From: Streptomyces caeruleatus
GTDB lineage: Bacteria > Actinomycetota > Actinomycetes > Streptomycetales > Streptomycetaceae
Assembly (NCBI RefSeq): GCF_001514235.1
Contig: NZ_KQ948927.1
Span: 381,813-445,812, forward strand
Direction: 5' to 3'
DNA length: 64,000 nucleotides
The notes under the pieces are model-generated. The model saw nothing but the letters and a program-made list of their open reading frames with translations. It searched no databases and had not been told where the DNA came from. Positions 17,309-26,719 of this stretch are shown one piece after another; position 1 is the stretch's first letter, and the number at the start of each line of letters is the position of its first letter. Both the position numbers and the translations under genes were made by a program.

Positions 17309-17332
17309 ACTTATGCGTTGGGCCGCATAAGT
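17309..17332 (+). terminator. Palindrome after the VIT gene (terminator or operator)
   Basis: ACTTATGCG (17309-17317) pairs perfectly with CGCATAAGT (17324-17332) around a 6-nt loop, 11 bp after the VIT stop. There is no T-tract, and its AT content is higher than a usual Streptomyces terminator, so a protein-binding operator is also possible. Confidence 0.4.
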
Positions 17333-17577
17333 AGCCGTTACTCGCTGGTTTCGGATGCATGACCACCGGGCATGAGCCGTAAGCGCTGTGGGCAATGACG
17401 CCTGCGGCGCACTCGCGGGGTGAGCGACGACGCCCCCTCCGCCTCGGATCGACGGACATAGACCTGTCTCGTTCGGTCCCCACATACTTCAAGCCATGGG
17501 CGCGGAACCCTTGTCGCAGCCCTTGGTGTCCGCATGATGGAACGGATTATCCCGCTTCCCGAGAACCGCCCCATCAT

Positions 17578-17604
17578 GTAACCTGCACGAAATTTTGCAC
17601 TCAC
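17578..17604 (+). promoter_or_regulatory. GlnR-like operator upstream of gltBD
   Basis: GTAAC (17578-17582), 6 nt, GAAAT (17589-17593), 6 nt, CTCAC (17600-17604) fits the a1-b1-a2 part of the GlnR box gTnAc-n6-GaAAc-n6-gTnAc with exact spacing. The fourth half-site is poor. It lies 64-90 bp before the gltB ATG. Binding by the nitrogen regulator GlnR is inferred. Confidence 0.5.
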
Positions 17605-17667
17605 GCAGAGGGCCAACGTCGTCCCTCGGCAATTTGCATATGCCAGATGACGACGACGGGAGAGCCG

Positions 17668-20600
17668 ATGCGTACGCCGCGCCAGCCGTCCCAGCACTCC
17701 ACGAATGGCCAGAACTGGTCGTTCATGGATGCTCGCCCTGCTGCGCAGGGTATGTACGACCCCCGCAACGAGCGCGACGCCTGTGGCGTCGGCTTCGTGG
17801 CCACCCTCACCGGCGAGGCGAGCCACGCGCTGGTCGAGCAGGCGCTCACCGTTCTGCGCAATCTCGAACACCGTGGTGCCACCGGTTCCGAGCCCGACTC
17901 GGGTGACGGCGCGGGCATCCTGTCCCAGGTGCCGGACGCCTTCTTCCGCGAGGTGGCCGGGTTCGAACTGCCCGAGGCCGGTGCGTACGCCGTGGGTATC
18001 GCCTTCCTGCCGGAGGAGGGGACCCAGGACGCCGTCTCGAAGATCGAGACGATCGCGTCCGAGGAGGACCTCACCGTCCTCGGCTGGCGTGAGGTGCCCG
18101 TCGCCCCCGAGCTGCTCGGGGCCACCGCCCGGTCGACGATGCCCGTCTTCCGCCAGGTCTTCGTCGCGGACGGTTCCTCGAAGGACATCGCCCTCGACCG
18201 CAAGGCCTTCGTGCTGCGCAAGCGCGCCGAGCGCGAGGTCGGCGTCTACTTCCCGTCGCTGTCGGCCCGCACCATCGTCTACAAGGGCATGCTGACCACC
18301 GGCCAGCTGGAGCCCTTCTTCCCGGACCTGTCCGACCGCCGCTTCGGCTCGGCCATCGCCCTCGTCCACTCGCGTTTCTCGACGAACACCTTCCCGTCGT
18401 GGCCGCTGGCGCACCCGTACCGCTTCGTCGCGCACAACGGTGAGATCAACACCGTCAAGGGCAACCGCAACTGGATGGTCGCTCGCGAGTCGCAGCTCGT
18501 CTCCGACCTGTTCGGCTCGGACGACAAGTCCCTGGACCGCATCTTCCCGGTGTGTACGCCGGACGCCTCCGACTCGGCGTCCTTCGACGAGGTCCTGGAA
18601 CTGCTCCACCTCGGCGGCCGCTCGCTCCCGCACTCCGTGCTGATGATGATCCCGGAGGCGTGGGAGAACCACGACTCCATGGACCCGGCCCGGCGCGCCT
18701 TCTACCAGTTCCACTCCACGATGATGGAGCCCTGGGACGGCCCGGCCTGTGTCACCTTCACCGACGGCACCCAGGTCGGCGCCGTGCTCGACCGCAACGG
18801 TCTGCGCCCCGGCCGCTACTGGGTCACCGACGACGGCCTCGTCGTCCTCGGCTCCGAGGTCGGCGTCCTCGACATCGACCCGGCGAAGGTCGTCCGCAAG
18901 GGCCGCCTGCAGCCCGGCCGGATGTTCCTCGTGGACACCGCCGAGCACCGCATCATCGAGGACGACGAGATCAAGGCCCAGCTCGCGGCGGAGAAGCCGT
19001 ACGCCGAGTGGCTGGAAGCCGGCGAGATCGAGCTGTCCGACCTGCCCGAGCGCGAGCACATCGTGCACACGCACGCCTCGGTCACCCGCCGCCAGCAGAC
19101 CTTCGGTTACACCGAGGAGGAGCTGCGCGTCATCCTCGCGCCGATGGCCAAGACGGGCGGTGAGCCGCTCGGCTCCATGGGCACCGACTCGCCCATCGCC
19201 GCGCTGAGCGAGCGCCCGCGCCTGCTCTTCGACTACTTCACCCAGCTGTTCGCGCAGGTCACCAACCCGCCGCTGGACGCCATCCGCGAGGAGCTCGTCA
19301 CCTCGCTGAACTCCTCGCTGGGCCCGCAGGGCAACCTGCTCGACCCGACGGCCGCCTCCTGCCGCTCAGTCACCCTGCCCTTCCCGGTGATCGACAACGA
19401 CGAGCTGGCCAAGCTCATCCACATCAACGCCGACGGCGACATGCCGGGCTTCAAGGCCGCGACCCTGTCCGGCCTGTACCGGGTGCACGGCGGCGGTGAC
19501 GCCCTCGCCGCGCGCATCGAGGAGATCTGCGCCGAGGCCGACGCCGCCATCGACAACGGCGCCCGTCTGATCGTCCTGTCGGACCGTCACTCGGACGCCG
19601 AGCACGCGCCGATCCCGTCGCTGCTGCTCACCGCGGCCGTCCACCACCACCTCATCCGCACCAAGCAGCGCACCCACGTGGGCCTGCTGGTCGAGGCCGG
19701 TGACGTCCGCGAGGTCCACCACGTCGCCCTGCTGATCGGCTTCGGCGCCGCGGCCGTGAACCCGTACCTGGCGATGGAGTCCGTCGAGGACCTCGTCCGC
19801 GCGGGCACCTTCCTCTCGGACATCGAGGCCGAGAAGGCCATCCGCAACCTGATCTACGCCCTCGGCAAGGGCGTCCTGAAGGTCATGTCCAAGATGGGCA
19901 TCTCGACGGTCGCCTCCTACCGCGGCGCCCAGGTCTTCGAGGCCGTCGGCCTCGACGACGCCTTCGTCGAGAAGTACTTCAACGGCACGGCCACCAAGAT
20001 CGGCGGCGTCGGCATCGACGTCATCGCCAAGGAGGTCGCCGCCCGTCACGCGAAGGCGTACCCGGCGTCGGGCATCGCGCCCGCCCACCGCGCCCTCGAA
20101 ATAGGCGGCGAGTACCAGTGGCGCCGTGAGGGCGAGCCGCACCTGTTCGACCCGGAGACGGTCTTCCGCCTCCAGCACTCCACGCGCACCGGTCGCTACG
20201 ACATCTTCAAGAAGTACACCGAGCGCGTGAACGAGCAGTCCGAGCGCCTGATGACGCTCCGTGGCCTGTTCGGCTTCAAGTCCGACCGTCCCTCGATCTC
20301 CATCGACGAGGTCGAGCCGGCCAGCGAGATCGTCAAGCGTTTCTCCACCGGCGCCATGTCGTACGGCTCCATCTCCAAGGAGGCGCACGAGACCCTCGCC
20401 ATCGCCATGAACCAGCTGGGCGGCAAGTCCAACACCGGTGAGGGCGGCGAGGACCCGGACCGTCTGTACGACCCGGCGCGCCGGTCGAGCATCAAGCAGG
20501 TCGCGTCCGGCCGCTTCGGTGTGACCTCGGAGTACCTGGTCAACGCGGACGACATCCAGATCAAGATGGCCCAGGGCGCCAAGCCCGGTGAGGGCGGCCA

Positions 20601-22266
20601 GCTGCCCGGCCACAAGGTCTACCCGTGGGTCGCGAAGACGCGTCACTCGACGCCGGGCGTGGGCCTGATCTCCCCGCCGCCGCACCACGACATCTACTCC
20701 ATCGAGGACCTGGCCCAGCTGATCCACGACCTGAAGAACGCGAACCCGCAGGCGCGGATTCACGTGAAGCTGGTCTCCGAGGTCGGCGTCGGCACGGTCG
20801 CGGCGGGTGTGTCCAAGGCGCACGCGGACGTCGTACTCATCTCGGGTCACGACGGCGGTACGGGTGCCTCCCCGCTGACGTCGCTGAAGCACGCGGGCGG
20901 CCCCTGGGAGCTCGGCCTCGCCGAGACCCAGCAGACCCTTCTCCTCAACGGTCTGCGCGACCGCATCGTCGTCCAGACCGACGGTCAGCTGAAGACCGGC
21001 CGTGACGTCGTCATCGCCGCGCTGCTGGGCGCCGAGGAGTTCGGTTTCGCGACCGCGCCGCTCGTTGTCTCCGGCTGCGTCATGATGCGCGTCTGCCACC
21101 TGGACACCTGCCCGGTCGGCATCGCCACCCAGAACCCGACGCTGCGCGACCGGTTCTCCGGCAAGGCCGAGTACGTCGTCAACTTCTTCCAGTACATCGC
21201 CGAAGAGGTCCGCGAGATCCTCGCCGAGCTGGGCTTCCGCACCATCGAGGAGGCCGTCGGCCACGCCGAGACGCTGGACGTCACGCGTGCCGTCGACCAC
21301 TGGAAGGCGCAGGGCCTGAACCTGGAGCCGCTGTTCCACGTGCCCGAGCTGCCCGAGGGCGCGGTGCGTCACCAGCTGATCGAGCAGGACCACGGCCTGG
21401 CGAAGGCGCTCGACAACGAGCTGATCAAGCTCGCCGCCGACGCGCTGGCCGCGGACTCCGCGACCGACGCCCAGCCGGTGCGCGCCCAGGTCAAGGTCCG
21501 CAACATCAACCGCACGGTCGGCACCATGCTCGGCCACGAGGTGACGAAGAAGTTCGGCGGTGCCGGTCTGCCCGACGACACCATCGACATCACCTTCACC
21601 GGTTCCGCGGGCCAGTCCTTCGGCGCCTTCCTCCCGCGCGGTGTCACGCTGCGCCTGGAGGGCGACGCCAACGACTACGTCGGCAAGGGCCTCTCCGGCG
21701 GCCGGGTGATCGTCCGTCCCGACCGTGGCGCCGACCACCTCGCCGAGTACTCGACGATCGCGGGCAACACCATCGCGTACGGCGCGACCGGCGGCGAGCT
21801 GTTCCTGCGCGGTCGTACGGGTGAGCGGTTCTGTGTCCGCAACTCCGGCGCGACGGTCGTCTCCGAGGGCGTGGGCGACCACGGCTGCGAGTACATGACC
21901 GGTGGCCACGCGGTGGTCCTGGGCGAGACGGGCCGTAACTTCGCGGCCGGTATGTCCGGCGGTATCGCCTACGTCATCGACCTCGACCGCGACAACGTCA
22001 ACGTCGGTAACGTCAGCGCCGTCGAGGCTCTCGACGACACCGACAAGCAGTGGCTGCACGACGTGGTCCGCCGCCACCAGGAGGAGACCGGCTCCACGGT
22101 CGCCGAGAAGCTCCTGGCCGAGTGGGACACCGCCGTCGAGCGCTTCAGCAAGATCATCCCCAGCACGTACAAGGCAGTGCTCGCCGCCAAGGACGCCGCC
22201 GAGCGAGACGGTCTGTCCGAGACCGAGATCACCGAGAAGATGATGGAGGCGGCGATCAATGGCTGA
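17668..22266 (+). CDS. gltB: Glutamate synthase (NADPH) large subunit
   Basis: Transfers the amide of glutamine to 2-oxoglutarate to give glutamate. At 1532 residues it is full length. The class II glutaminase domain begins at Cys39 in [11 protein letters not shown] after a cleavable 38-residue propeptide; then come the central domain, the FMN-binding synthase domain ([36 protein letters not shown]), the 3Fe-4S ligands in [12 protein letters not shown] and the beta-helical GXGXG domain near the C-terminus ([14 protein letters not shown]). The ATG at 17668 has GGGAGAG upstream; an in-frame ATG at 17647 is the alternative. It overlaps gltD by 8 bp. Confidence 0.97.
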   Translation: MRTPRQPSQHSTNGQNWSFMDARPAAQGMYDPRNERDACGVGFVATLTGEASHALVEQALTVLRNLEHRGATGSEPDSGDGAGILSQVPDAFFREVAGFELPEAGAYAVGIAFLPEEGTQDAVSKIETIASEEDLTVLGWREVPVAPELLGATARSTMPVFRQVFVADGSSKDIALDRKAFVLRKRAEREVGVYFPSLSARTIVYKGMLTTGQLEPFFPDLSDRRFGSAIALVHSRFSTNTFPSWPLAHPYRFVAHNGEINTVKGNRNWMVARESQLVSDLFGSDDKSLDRIFPVCTPDASDSASFDEVLELLHLGGRSLPHSVLMMIPEAWENHDSMDPARRAFYQFHSTMMEPWDGPACVTFTDGTQVGAVLDRNGLRPGRYWVTDDGLVVLGSEVGVLDIDPAKVVRKGRLQPGRMFLVDTAEHRIIEDDEIKAQLAAEKPYAEWLEAGEIELSDLPEREHIVHTHASVTRRQQTFGYTEEELRVILAPMAKTGGEPLGSMGTDSPIAALSERPRLLFDYFTQLFAQVTNPPLDAIREELVTSLNSSLGPQGNLLDPTAASCRSVTLPFPVIDNDELAKLIHINADGDMPGFKAATLSGLYRVHGGGDALAARIEEICAEADAAIDNGARLIVLSDRHSDAEHAPIPSLLLTAAVHHHLIRTKQRTHVGLLVEAGDVREVHHVALLIGFGAAAVNPYLAMESVEDLVRAGTFLSDIEAEKAIRNLIYALGKGVLKVMSKMGISTVASYRGAQVFEAVGLDDAFVEKYFNGTATKIGGVGIDVIAKEVAARHAKAYPASGIAPAHRALEIGGEYQWRREGEPHLFDPETVFRLQHSTRTGRYDIFKKYTERVNEQSERLMTLRGLFGFKSDRPSISIDEVEPASEIVKRFSTGAMSYGSISKEAHETLAIAMNQLGGKSNTGEGGEDPDRLYDPARRSSIKQVASGRFGVTSEYLVNADDIQIKMAQGAKPGEGGQLPGHKVYPWVAKTRHSTPGVGLISPPPHHDIYSIEDLAQLIHDLKNANPQARIHVKLVSEVGVGTVAAGVSKAHADVVLISGHDGGTGASPLTSLKHAGGPWELGLAETQQTLLLNGLRDRIVVQTDGQLKTGRDVVIAALLGAEEFGFATAPLVVSGCVMMRVCHLDTCPVGIATQNPTLRDRFSGKAEYVVNFFQYIAEEVREILAELGFRTIEEAVGHAETLDVTRAVDHWKAQGLNLEPLFHVPELPEGAVRHQLIEQDHGLAKALDNELIKLAADALAADSATDAQPVRAQVKVRNINRTVGTMLGHEVTKKFGGAGLPDDTIDITFTGSAGQSFGAFLPRGVTLRLEGDANDYVGKGLSGGRVIVRPDRGADHLAEYSTIAGNTIAYGATGGELFLRGRTGERFCVRNSGATVVSEGVGDHGCEYMTGGHAVVLGETGRNFAAGMSGGIAYVIDLDRDNVNVGNVSAVEALDDTDKQWLHDVVRRHQEETGSTVAEKLLAEWDTAVERFSKIIPSTYKAVLAAKDAAERDGLSETEITEKMMEAAING

Positions 22267-23719
22267 CCCGAAGGGCTTTCTGAACCACGGCCGCGAGGTC
22301 GCCAAGTCCCGCCCGGTCGACGTCCGTCTGAAGGACTGGAACGAGGTCTACGTCCCCGGCTCCCTGCTGCCGATCATCAGCAAGCAGGCCAGCCGCTGCA
22401 TGGACTGCGGCATCCCGTTCTGCCACAACGGCTGTCCGCTCGGGAACCTCATCCCCGAGTGGAACGACTACGCCTACCGCGAGGACTGGTCGGCCGCGTC
22501 GGAACGCCTGCACGCCACGAACAACTTCCCGGAGTTCACGGGCCGCCTGTGCCCGGCCCCGTGCGAGTCGGCCTGCGTGCTCGGCATCAACCAGCCGGCC
22601 GTCACCATCAAGAACGTCGAGGTCTCGATCATCGACAAGGCGTGGGACGCGGGCACCGTCGCCCCGCAGGCCCCGGAGCGCCTGTCCGGCAAGACCGTCG
22701 CGGTCATCGGCTCGGGCCCGGCGGGCCTGGCGGCTGCCCAGCAGCTGACGCGGGCCGGCCACACGGTGGCGGTGTACGAGCGCGCGGACCGCATCGGCGG
22801 CCTGCTGCGCTACGGCATCCCCGAGTTCAAGATGGAGAAGCGGCACATCAACCGCCGTATCGAGCAGATGCGCGCGGAGGGCACCCGCTTCCGTACCGGC
22901 ATCGAGATCGGCCGCGACCTCAAGGCGACCGACCTCAAGAAGCGGTACGACGCCGTCGTCATCGCCGCCGGCGCCACGACCGCCCGTGACCTCCCGGTCC
23001 CCGGCCGTGAGCTCAAGGGCATCCACCAGGCCATGGAGTACCTGCCGCTGGCCAACAAGGTCCAGGAGGGCGACTACGTCACCGCCCCGATCTCGGCCGA
23101 GGGCAAGCACGTCGTCGTCATCGGCGGTGGCGACACCGGCGCCGACTGCGTGGGCACCGCCCACCGCCAGGGCGCGGCGTCCGTCACGCAGCTGGAGATC
23201 ATGCCCCGTCCGGGCGAGGACCGGGCGCCGCACCAGCCGTGGCCGACCTTCCCGATGCTGTACAAGGTCACGTCCGCGCACGAGGAGGGCGGCGAGCGGG
23301 TCTACTCCGTCTCCACCACCCACTTCGAGGGCGACGAGGACGGCAACGTCCAGTGGCTGCACCTCACCGAGGTCGAGTTCGTCGACGGCAAGCTGACCCC
23401 GAAGCCGGGCACGGAGCGCAAGATCCCCGCCCAGCTGGTGACGCTGGCCATGGGCTTCACGGGCACCGACCGCGAGAACGGCCTGGTCGACCAGTTCGGC
23501 CTGGACCTCGACGAACGCGGTAACATCGCCCGCGACGCCGACTTCCAGACCAACGTCCCGGGTGTCTTCGTCGCCGGTGACGCGGGCCGCGGCCAGTCGC
23601 TCATCGTCTGGGCCATCGCGGAGGGCCGCTCGGCCGCCCGCGGCTGCGACCGCTTCCTGACCGGCGCCAGCGAACTGCCGGCGCCGATCAAGCCGACGGA
23701 CCGTTCGCTGATGGTCTGA
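22259..23719 (+). CDS. gltD: Glutamate synthase small subunit
   Basis: NADPH-oxidising subunit that feeds electrons through Fe-S clusters and FAD to GltB. The 486-residue protein has N-terminal cluster cysteines ([23 protein letters not shown]), the FAD-binding [15 protein letters not shown], the NADPH-binding [12 protein letters not shown] and a C-terminal [19 protein letters not shown] that completes the FAD site. The ATG at 22259 lies inside the end of gltB (8-bp overlap), so the two are coupled. A strong hairpin follows. Confidence 0.97.
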   Translation: MADPKGFLNHGREVAKSRPVDVRLKDWNEVYVPGSLLPIISKQASRCMDCGIPFCHNGCPLGNLIPEWNDYAYREDWSAASERLHATNNFPEFTGRLCPAPCESACVLGINQPAVTIKNVEVSIIDKAWDAGTVAPQAPERLSGKTVAVIGSGPAGLAAAQQLTRAGHTVAVYERADRIGGLLRYGIPEFKMEKRHINRRIEQMRAEGTRFRTGIEIGRDLKATDLKKRYDAVVIAAGATTARDLPVPGRELKGIHQAMEYLPLANKVQEGDYVTAPISAEGKHVVVIGGGDTGADCVGTAHRQGAASVTQLEIMPRPGEDRAPHQPWPTFPMLYKVTSAHEEGGERVYSVSTTHFEGDEDGNVQWLHLTEVEFVDGKLTPKPGTERKIPAQLVTLAMGFTGTDRENGLVDQFGLDLDERGNIARDADFQTNVPGVFVAGDAGRGQSLIVWAIAEGRSAARGCDRFLTGASELPAPIKPTDRSLMV

Positions 23720-23784
23720 CGGCCCGACAAGTGACCTGACGGTCACGCACATACGTCCCGTACAACGGCGTACGGAACACAGAT

Positions 23785-23827
23785 GGCGCCTGCCCACAGT
23801 CCCCGACCGGACTACAGGGCGGGCGCC
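23785..23827. terminator. Bidirectional terminator between gltD and chitosanase gene
   Basis: GGCGCCTGCCC (23785-23795) pairs with GGGCGGGCGCC (23817-23827), one G-T wobble; the loop contains a second hairpin AGTCC/GGACT. GTCGCCTTTCTT follows. It lies between convergent genes. Confidence 0.8.
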
Positions 23828-23841
23828 GTCGCCTTTCTTGG

Positions 23842-24753
23842 CTAGGGCACCCGGTAGGTCTCCCCGTACACCTGCCATGTCAGGGGCGTGCTCAGCTTGA
23901 GGTTCCCCTCCTCCAGAAACCGCCGCTGGGCCGTGTCCACCCGGCTGGTGTCGGCGCCCGGTCGCCGCTCCCGCATGGCAGCCCGGCGGACGTCGAGGAA
24001 GGCGTCGAGGTACGCCTTCTCGGAGCCGCCCCGCGCGGGGGACTCGACCTTGCGCAGGGCGCGTTCGCGCAGGACGTAGAAGCCGTCCTCGTCGATGCCG
24101 GCGCCGTGGAAGACCATCGCGTCGTAGTAGACGAACTGGCCGAGCGTGCCGAGGCCGTCGAGCTTGGCGAGGCGGACCGCCGGGTCGAAGTAGGCGCGGT
24201 CGCGCTCGGCGTCCTGGGCCGCGCGGAAGGCCTTCACCTCGGCCTCCGCCTTCCAGGCGGCCGGGAAACCGGGGTCCAGGCCCTCGTGGGAGTCGGTGCC
24301 GTCGACCGCGCGCAGGGCGGGCAGGTAGCGGGCGAGTCCGTTGTCCGGGTGGGCCTCGGTGTAGTTCTCGACCAGGGTGAGCAGGTCGTGCGTGCCGGTG
24401 CAGAAGCCGATCGTGCCGGCCGTGTAGCCCTGGCCGTCGTCGAGGTCCTCGATGTCGCCGTAGGTGCGGCGCCAGTCCAGGGTCGAGCTCTCGGCGGTGG
24501 CGACCAGCTGCTGGGCCAGCTCCTTCTTCGCCGGCGCGGCCAGCCCCGGCGGCAGGCTCGCGATCAGCTCGTCGTCCGCCGACCGCTCCTGCTCGGCCCG
24601 GCTCCTGGCCTCCTGCCGGGACCCCTCCTGCGCGGTGACGACCGCGGACTCACCGCCCGCGCTGTCGCCGGATTCCGCCGGGACGAGAAAGTAGACGCCC
24701 GCGGCGACGGCGACGGGCACGGCCGCGAAGAGCAGCACACCGACACGTCTCAC
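23842..24753 (-). CDS. Chitosanase, glycoside hydrolase family 46
   Basis: Endo-hydrolase of chitosan beta-1,4 links. The 303-residue protein starts with a hydrophobic signal segment or anchor (about residues 4-24), then a charged linker and the GH46 domain from about residue 75. Compared with the Streptomyces N174 enzyme, the catalytic acid is Glu88 (ATAESSTLDW) and the second catalytic residue Asp106 (LDDGQGYT); the long conserved blocks IGFCTGTHDLL, ARYLPALR and AERDRAYFDPAV are present. The long charged segment between signal and domain suggests it may stay membrane-tethered. It is monocistronic, 61 bp downstream of the rhomboid gene. Confidence 0.92.
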   Translation of the reverse strand: MRRVGVLLFAAVPVAVAAGVYFLVPAESGDSAGGESAVVTAQEGSRQEARSRAEQERSADDELIASLPPGLAAPAKKELAQQLVATAESSTLDWRRTYGDIEDLDDGQGYTAGTIGFCTGTHDLLTLVENYTEAHPDNGLARYLPALRAVDGTDSHEGLDPGFPAAWKAEAEVKAFRAAQDAERDRAYFDPAVRLAKLDGLGTLGQFVYYDAMVFHGAGIDEDGFYVLRERALRKVESPARGGSEKAYLDAFLDVRRAAMRERRPGADTSRVDTAQRRFLEEGNLKLSTPLTWQVYGETYRVP

Positions 24754-24814
24754 TGGCCCACCCCTCCACCTCGGCGCGGAGTGCGGGGGGAGCCGGCGTG
24801 GGCAGCGATTCGTC

Positions 24815-25762
24815 TCACTGGGCCATCCCTCCGCCCGTCAGTTCCGTCACCCTCACGACCGCGACCACCGCCAGCAGCACCAGCACGCTCACACAGGCGG
24901 CCGTCTGGATCAGGGCTCGGCGTGGGGTGCGGGGCGTGTAGGCGTAGGCGAGGGTCACCGCGGCTCCCGTGAGGAGGCCGCCGAGGTGGCCCTGCCAGGA
25001 GGTGAGGCCGGCGGAGAGCAGGAGCCAGAGGAGGAGGAAGGCCATGAAGCGGTTGACGCCGCGCATGTCCGCGCCGACGCGGCGGGCGAGGACGTAGTAC
25101 GCGGCGCCGAGGCCGAAGATCGCGCCGGACGCGCCGACCGACTCCGTGTTCACGTCGGTCAGCAGCAGCTCGAACACCGAACCGCCCAGCGTCGCCAGCA
25201 GGTAGAGCGCGAGGTAGCGGACCCGGCCCAGCATGGGCTCCACGATCCGGCCGAGCTGCCACAGCGAGAGCATGTTCATCACGATGTGCAGCAGCCCGAA
25301 GGTGCCCTCGGTCGGCGGCAGGTGGAGGAAACCGCTGGTCAGCAGCCGCTCCCACTGGCCGGCGACGAGGCCCTCGGCGTGGAATCCGGACGGGTATCCC
25401 GGTTCGTAGACGTAGTAGAGGCCGTCCGGGCCGACCAGCCGGGCGCTGAGCATCGCGAAGCGGTCGACGATCTCCGGGCGCACCACCTCGGCCAGATAGG
25501 CCAGGACGTTGAGGACGATGAGCACGGAGGTCACGAGGGGCGTCGCGGCGATCCGGCCGCCGACGACCGTACGGGCCTGCCGCACCGACCGCGCGCCCTC
25601 CTTCACGCACTCCACGCACTGATGGCCGACGGACGCCTCACGCATGCAGTCCGGGCAGATGTACCGGTCGCAGCGGACGCACCGGACGTGGGACTCCACC
25701 TTGGGATGGCGGTAGCAGGTGGTGACGGCGGACTCGGTGGAAGGGGTGGACTCGGGCTCCAC
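24815..25762 (-). CDS. Rhomboid intramembrane serine protease with N-terminal zinc-finger
   Basis: Cleaves transmembrane substrates inside the bilayer. The 315-residue protein starts with a Cys/His-rich segment (CYRHP, CVRCDRYICPDC, HQCVEC; residues 16-52) resembling a B-box-type zinc site, then about seven membrane helices. The catalytic serine is Ser212 in GASGAIFGL, the catalytic histidine is His258 in WQGHLGG, and the oxyanion His-Asn pair is in LLHIVMNM (159-163). The GTG at 25762 has GAGGAG 6 nt upstream. This architecture is common in Streptomyces; substrates are unknown. Confidence 0.9.
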   Translation of the reverse strand: MEPESTPSTESAVTTCYRHPKVESHVRCVRCDRYICPDCMREASVGHQCVECVKEGARSVRQARTVVGGRIAATPLVTSVLIVLNVLAYLAEVVRPEIVDRFAMLSARLVGPDGLYYVYEPGYPSGFHAEGLVAGQWERLLTSGFLHLPPTEGTFGLLHIVMNMLSLWQLGRIVEPMLGRVRYLALYLLATLGGSVFELLLTDVNTESVGASGAIFGLGAAYYVLARRVGADMRGVNRFMAFLLLWLLLSAGLTSWQGHLGGLLTGAAVTLAYAYTPRTPRRALIQTAACVSVLVLLAVVAVVRVTELTGGGMAQ

Positions 25763-25908
25763 AGCCGGCTCCTCGAAGGGGACGGGACGGACGATGAGCC
25801 GGTGGGGTCGGCGGCGAACAAAATAGCGAACACCTGTGGACGGAGGGAGAGGCGGGGCCGGTGTGCCGTAACCTCGGCAACCAGCCAGGCGTACGAGGGG
25901 GAGACCAT

Positions 25909-26634
25909 ATGGCGGCGATCAGTCTCAGCAAGGTCGAGGAGACCGCGCCCGCGCTGGTCAGCCTGTACAAGAGCGCCGGGGTGTCGCTGCACAAGCACGG
26001 CCTGGACGGCGTGCGGGCCGCCGTCTACCTGGTGGTCGACTACTCCGGGTCGATGAAGCCGTACTACAAGGACGGCAGCGTGCAGGCGCTCGCCGACCGG
26101 GTGCTCGGCATGGCGGCCCACTTCGACGACGACGGGACCGTGCCGGTCGTCTTCTTCTCCACCGACGTCGACGCCGAGACCGAGATCGCGCTGGCCGACC
26201 ACCAGGGGCGGATCGAGCGGATCGTGGCCGGGCTCGGGCACATGGGCAAGACCAGCTACCACCTGGCGATGGACGCCGTCATCGACCACTACCTGGACAG
26301 CGGATCGCGGGACCCCGCCCTGGTCGTGTTCCAGACGGACGGCGGCCCGATCAACAAGCTCGCCGCCGAACGGTATCTGTGCAAGGCGGCCCCGCTCCCG
26401 CTGTTCTGGCAGTTCATCGGTTTCGGGGACCCGACCAGCAAGCAGTTCGACTTCCTGCGCAAGCTCGACGATCTCGCCGTCCCCGCCAAGCGGGTCGTCG
26501 ACAACGCCGGGTTCTTCCACGCCGGTTCGGATCCGCGGACCGTGTCCGACGCCGAGTTGTACGACCGCCTCGTGGGGGAGTTCCCCAAGTGGCTGGTGGC
26601 GGCGCGGGCGCAGGGGATCGTACGGCCGTCCTGA
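25909..26634 (+). CDS. von Willebrand factor A domain protein (Ter/stress-type)
   Basis: A 241-residue cytoplasmic protein made almost entirely of one vWA domain. The metal-ion-dependent adhesion site is complete: DYSGSM (Asp44, Ser46, Ser48), the threonine in GKTSYHLAMDAV and the aspartate in FQTDGGP. It resembles the stand-alone vWA proteins seen with tellurite-resistance-type (TerF/TerY) stress systems; no terD-like gene is near, so the functional class is tentative. The ATG at 25909 follows GAGGGGGAGA. Confidence 0.8.
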   Translation: MAAISLSKVEETAPALVSLYKSAGVSLHKHGLDGVRAAVYLVVDYSGSMKPYYKDGSVQALADRVLGMAAHFDDDGTVPVVFFSTDVDAETEIALADHQGRIERIVAGLGHMGKTSYHLAMDAVIDHYLDSGSRDPALVVFQTDGGPINKLAAERYLCKAAPLPLFWQFIGFGDPTSKQFDFLRKLDDLAVPAKRVVDNAGFFHAGSDPRTVSDAELYDRLVGEFPKWLVAARAQGIVRPS

Positions 26635-26719
26635 CGCGTGGCCGGGGCTGTCCGCCCCGTTGGCGGGCCCCCTGTGCCCGTGTCACCCTGTGGTTGATCC
26701 GACGGGGAGGCGACGACGT

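Larger units (their letters stand above)
17299..17667 (+). other. Long intergenic region upstream of gltB
   Basis: A 369-bp region without a supported gene. It holds a 9-bp palindrome at 17309-17332, a GlnR-like site at 17578-17604, and the gltB ribosome-binding site GGGAGAG just before 17668. The gltB frame stays open upstream to 17395, but there is no conserved N-terminus there, so I treat that part as untranslated leader. Confidence 0.6.

Noticed and set aside
17395..17667. Upstream extension of the gltB frame by 91 codons
   Set aside because: The propeptide and processing site ERDACGVGF fit a start at 17668 with a good ribosome-binding site; the upstream part is leader with a GlnR-like box.
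19366..22305. A 979-residue frame antisense to gltB
   Set aside because: No start context, no recognisable domain, and it mirrors the third-position bias of gltB; an antisense shadow.
25909..26634. Part of a full tellurite-resistance operon
   Set aside because: Only the vWA protein is present; no terD/terC-like genes flank it.
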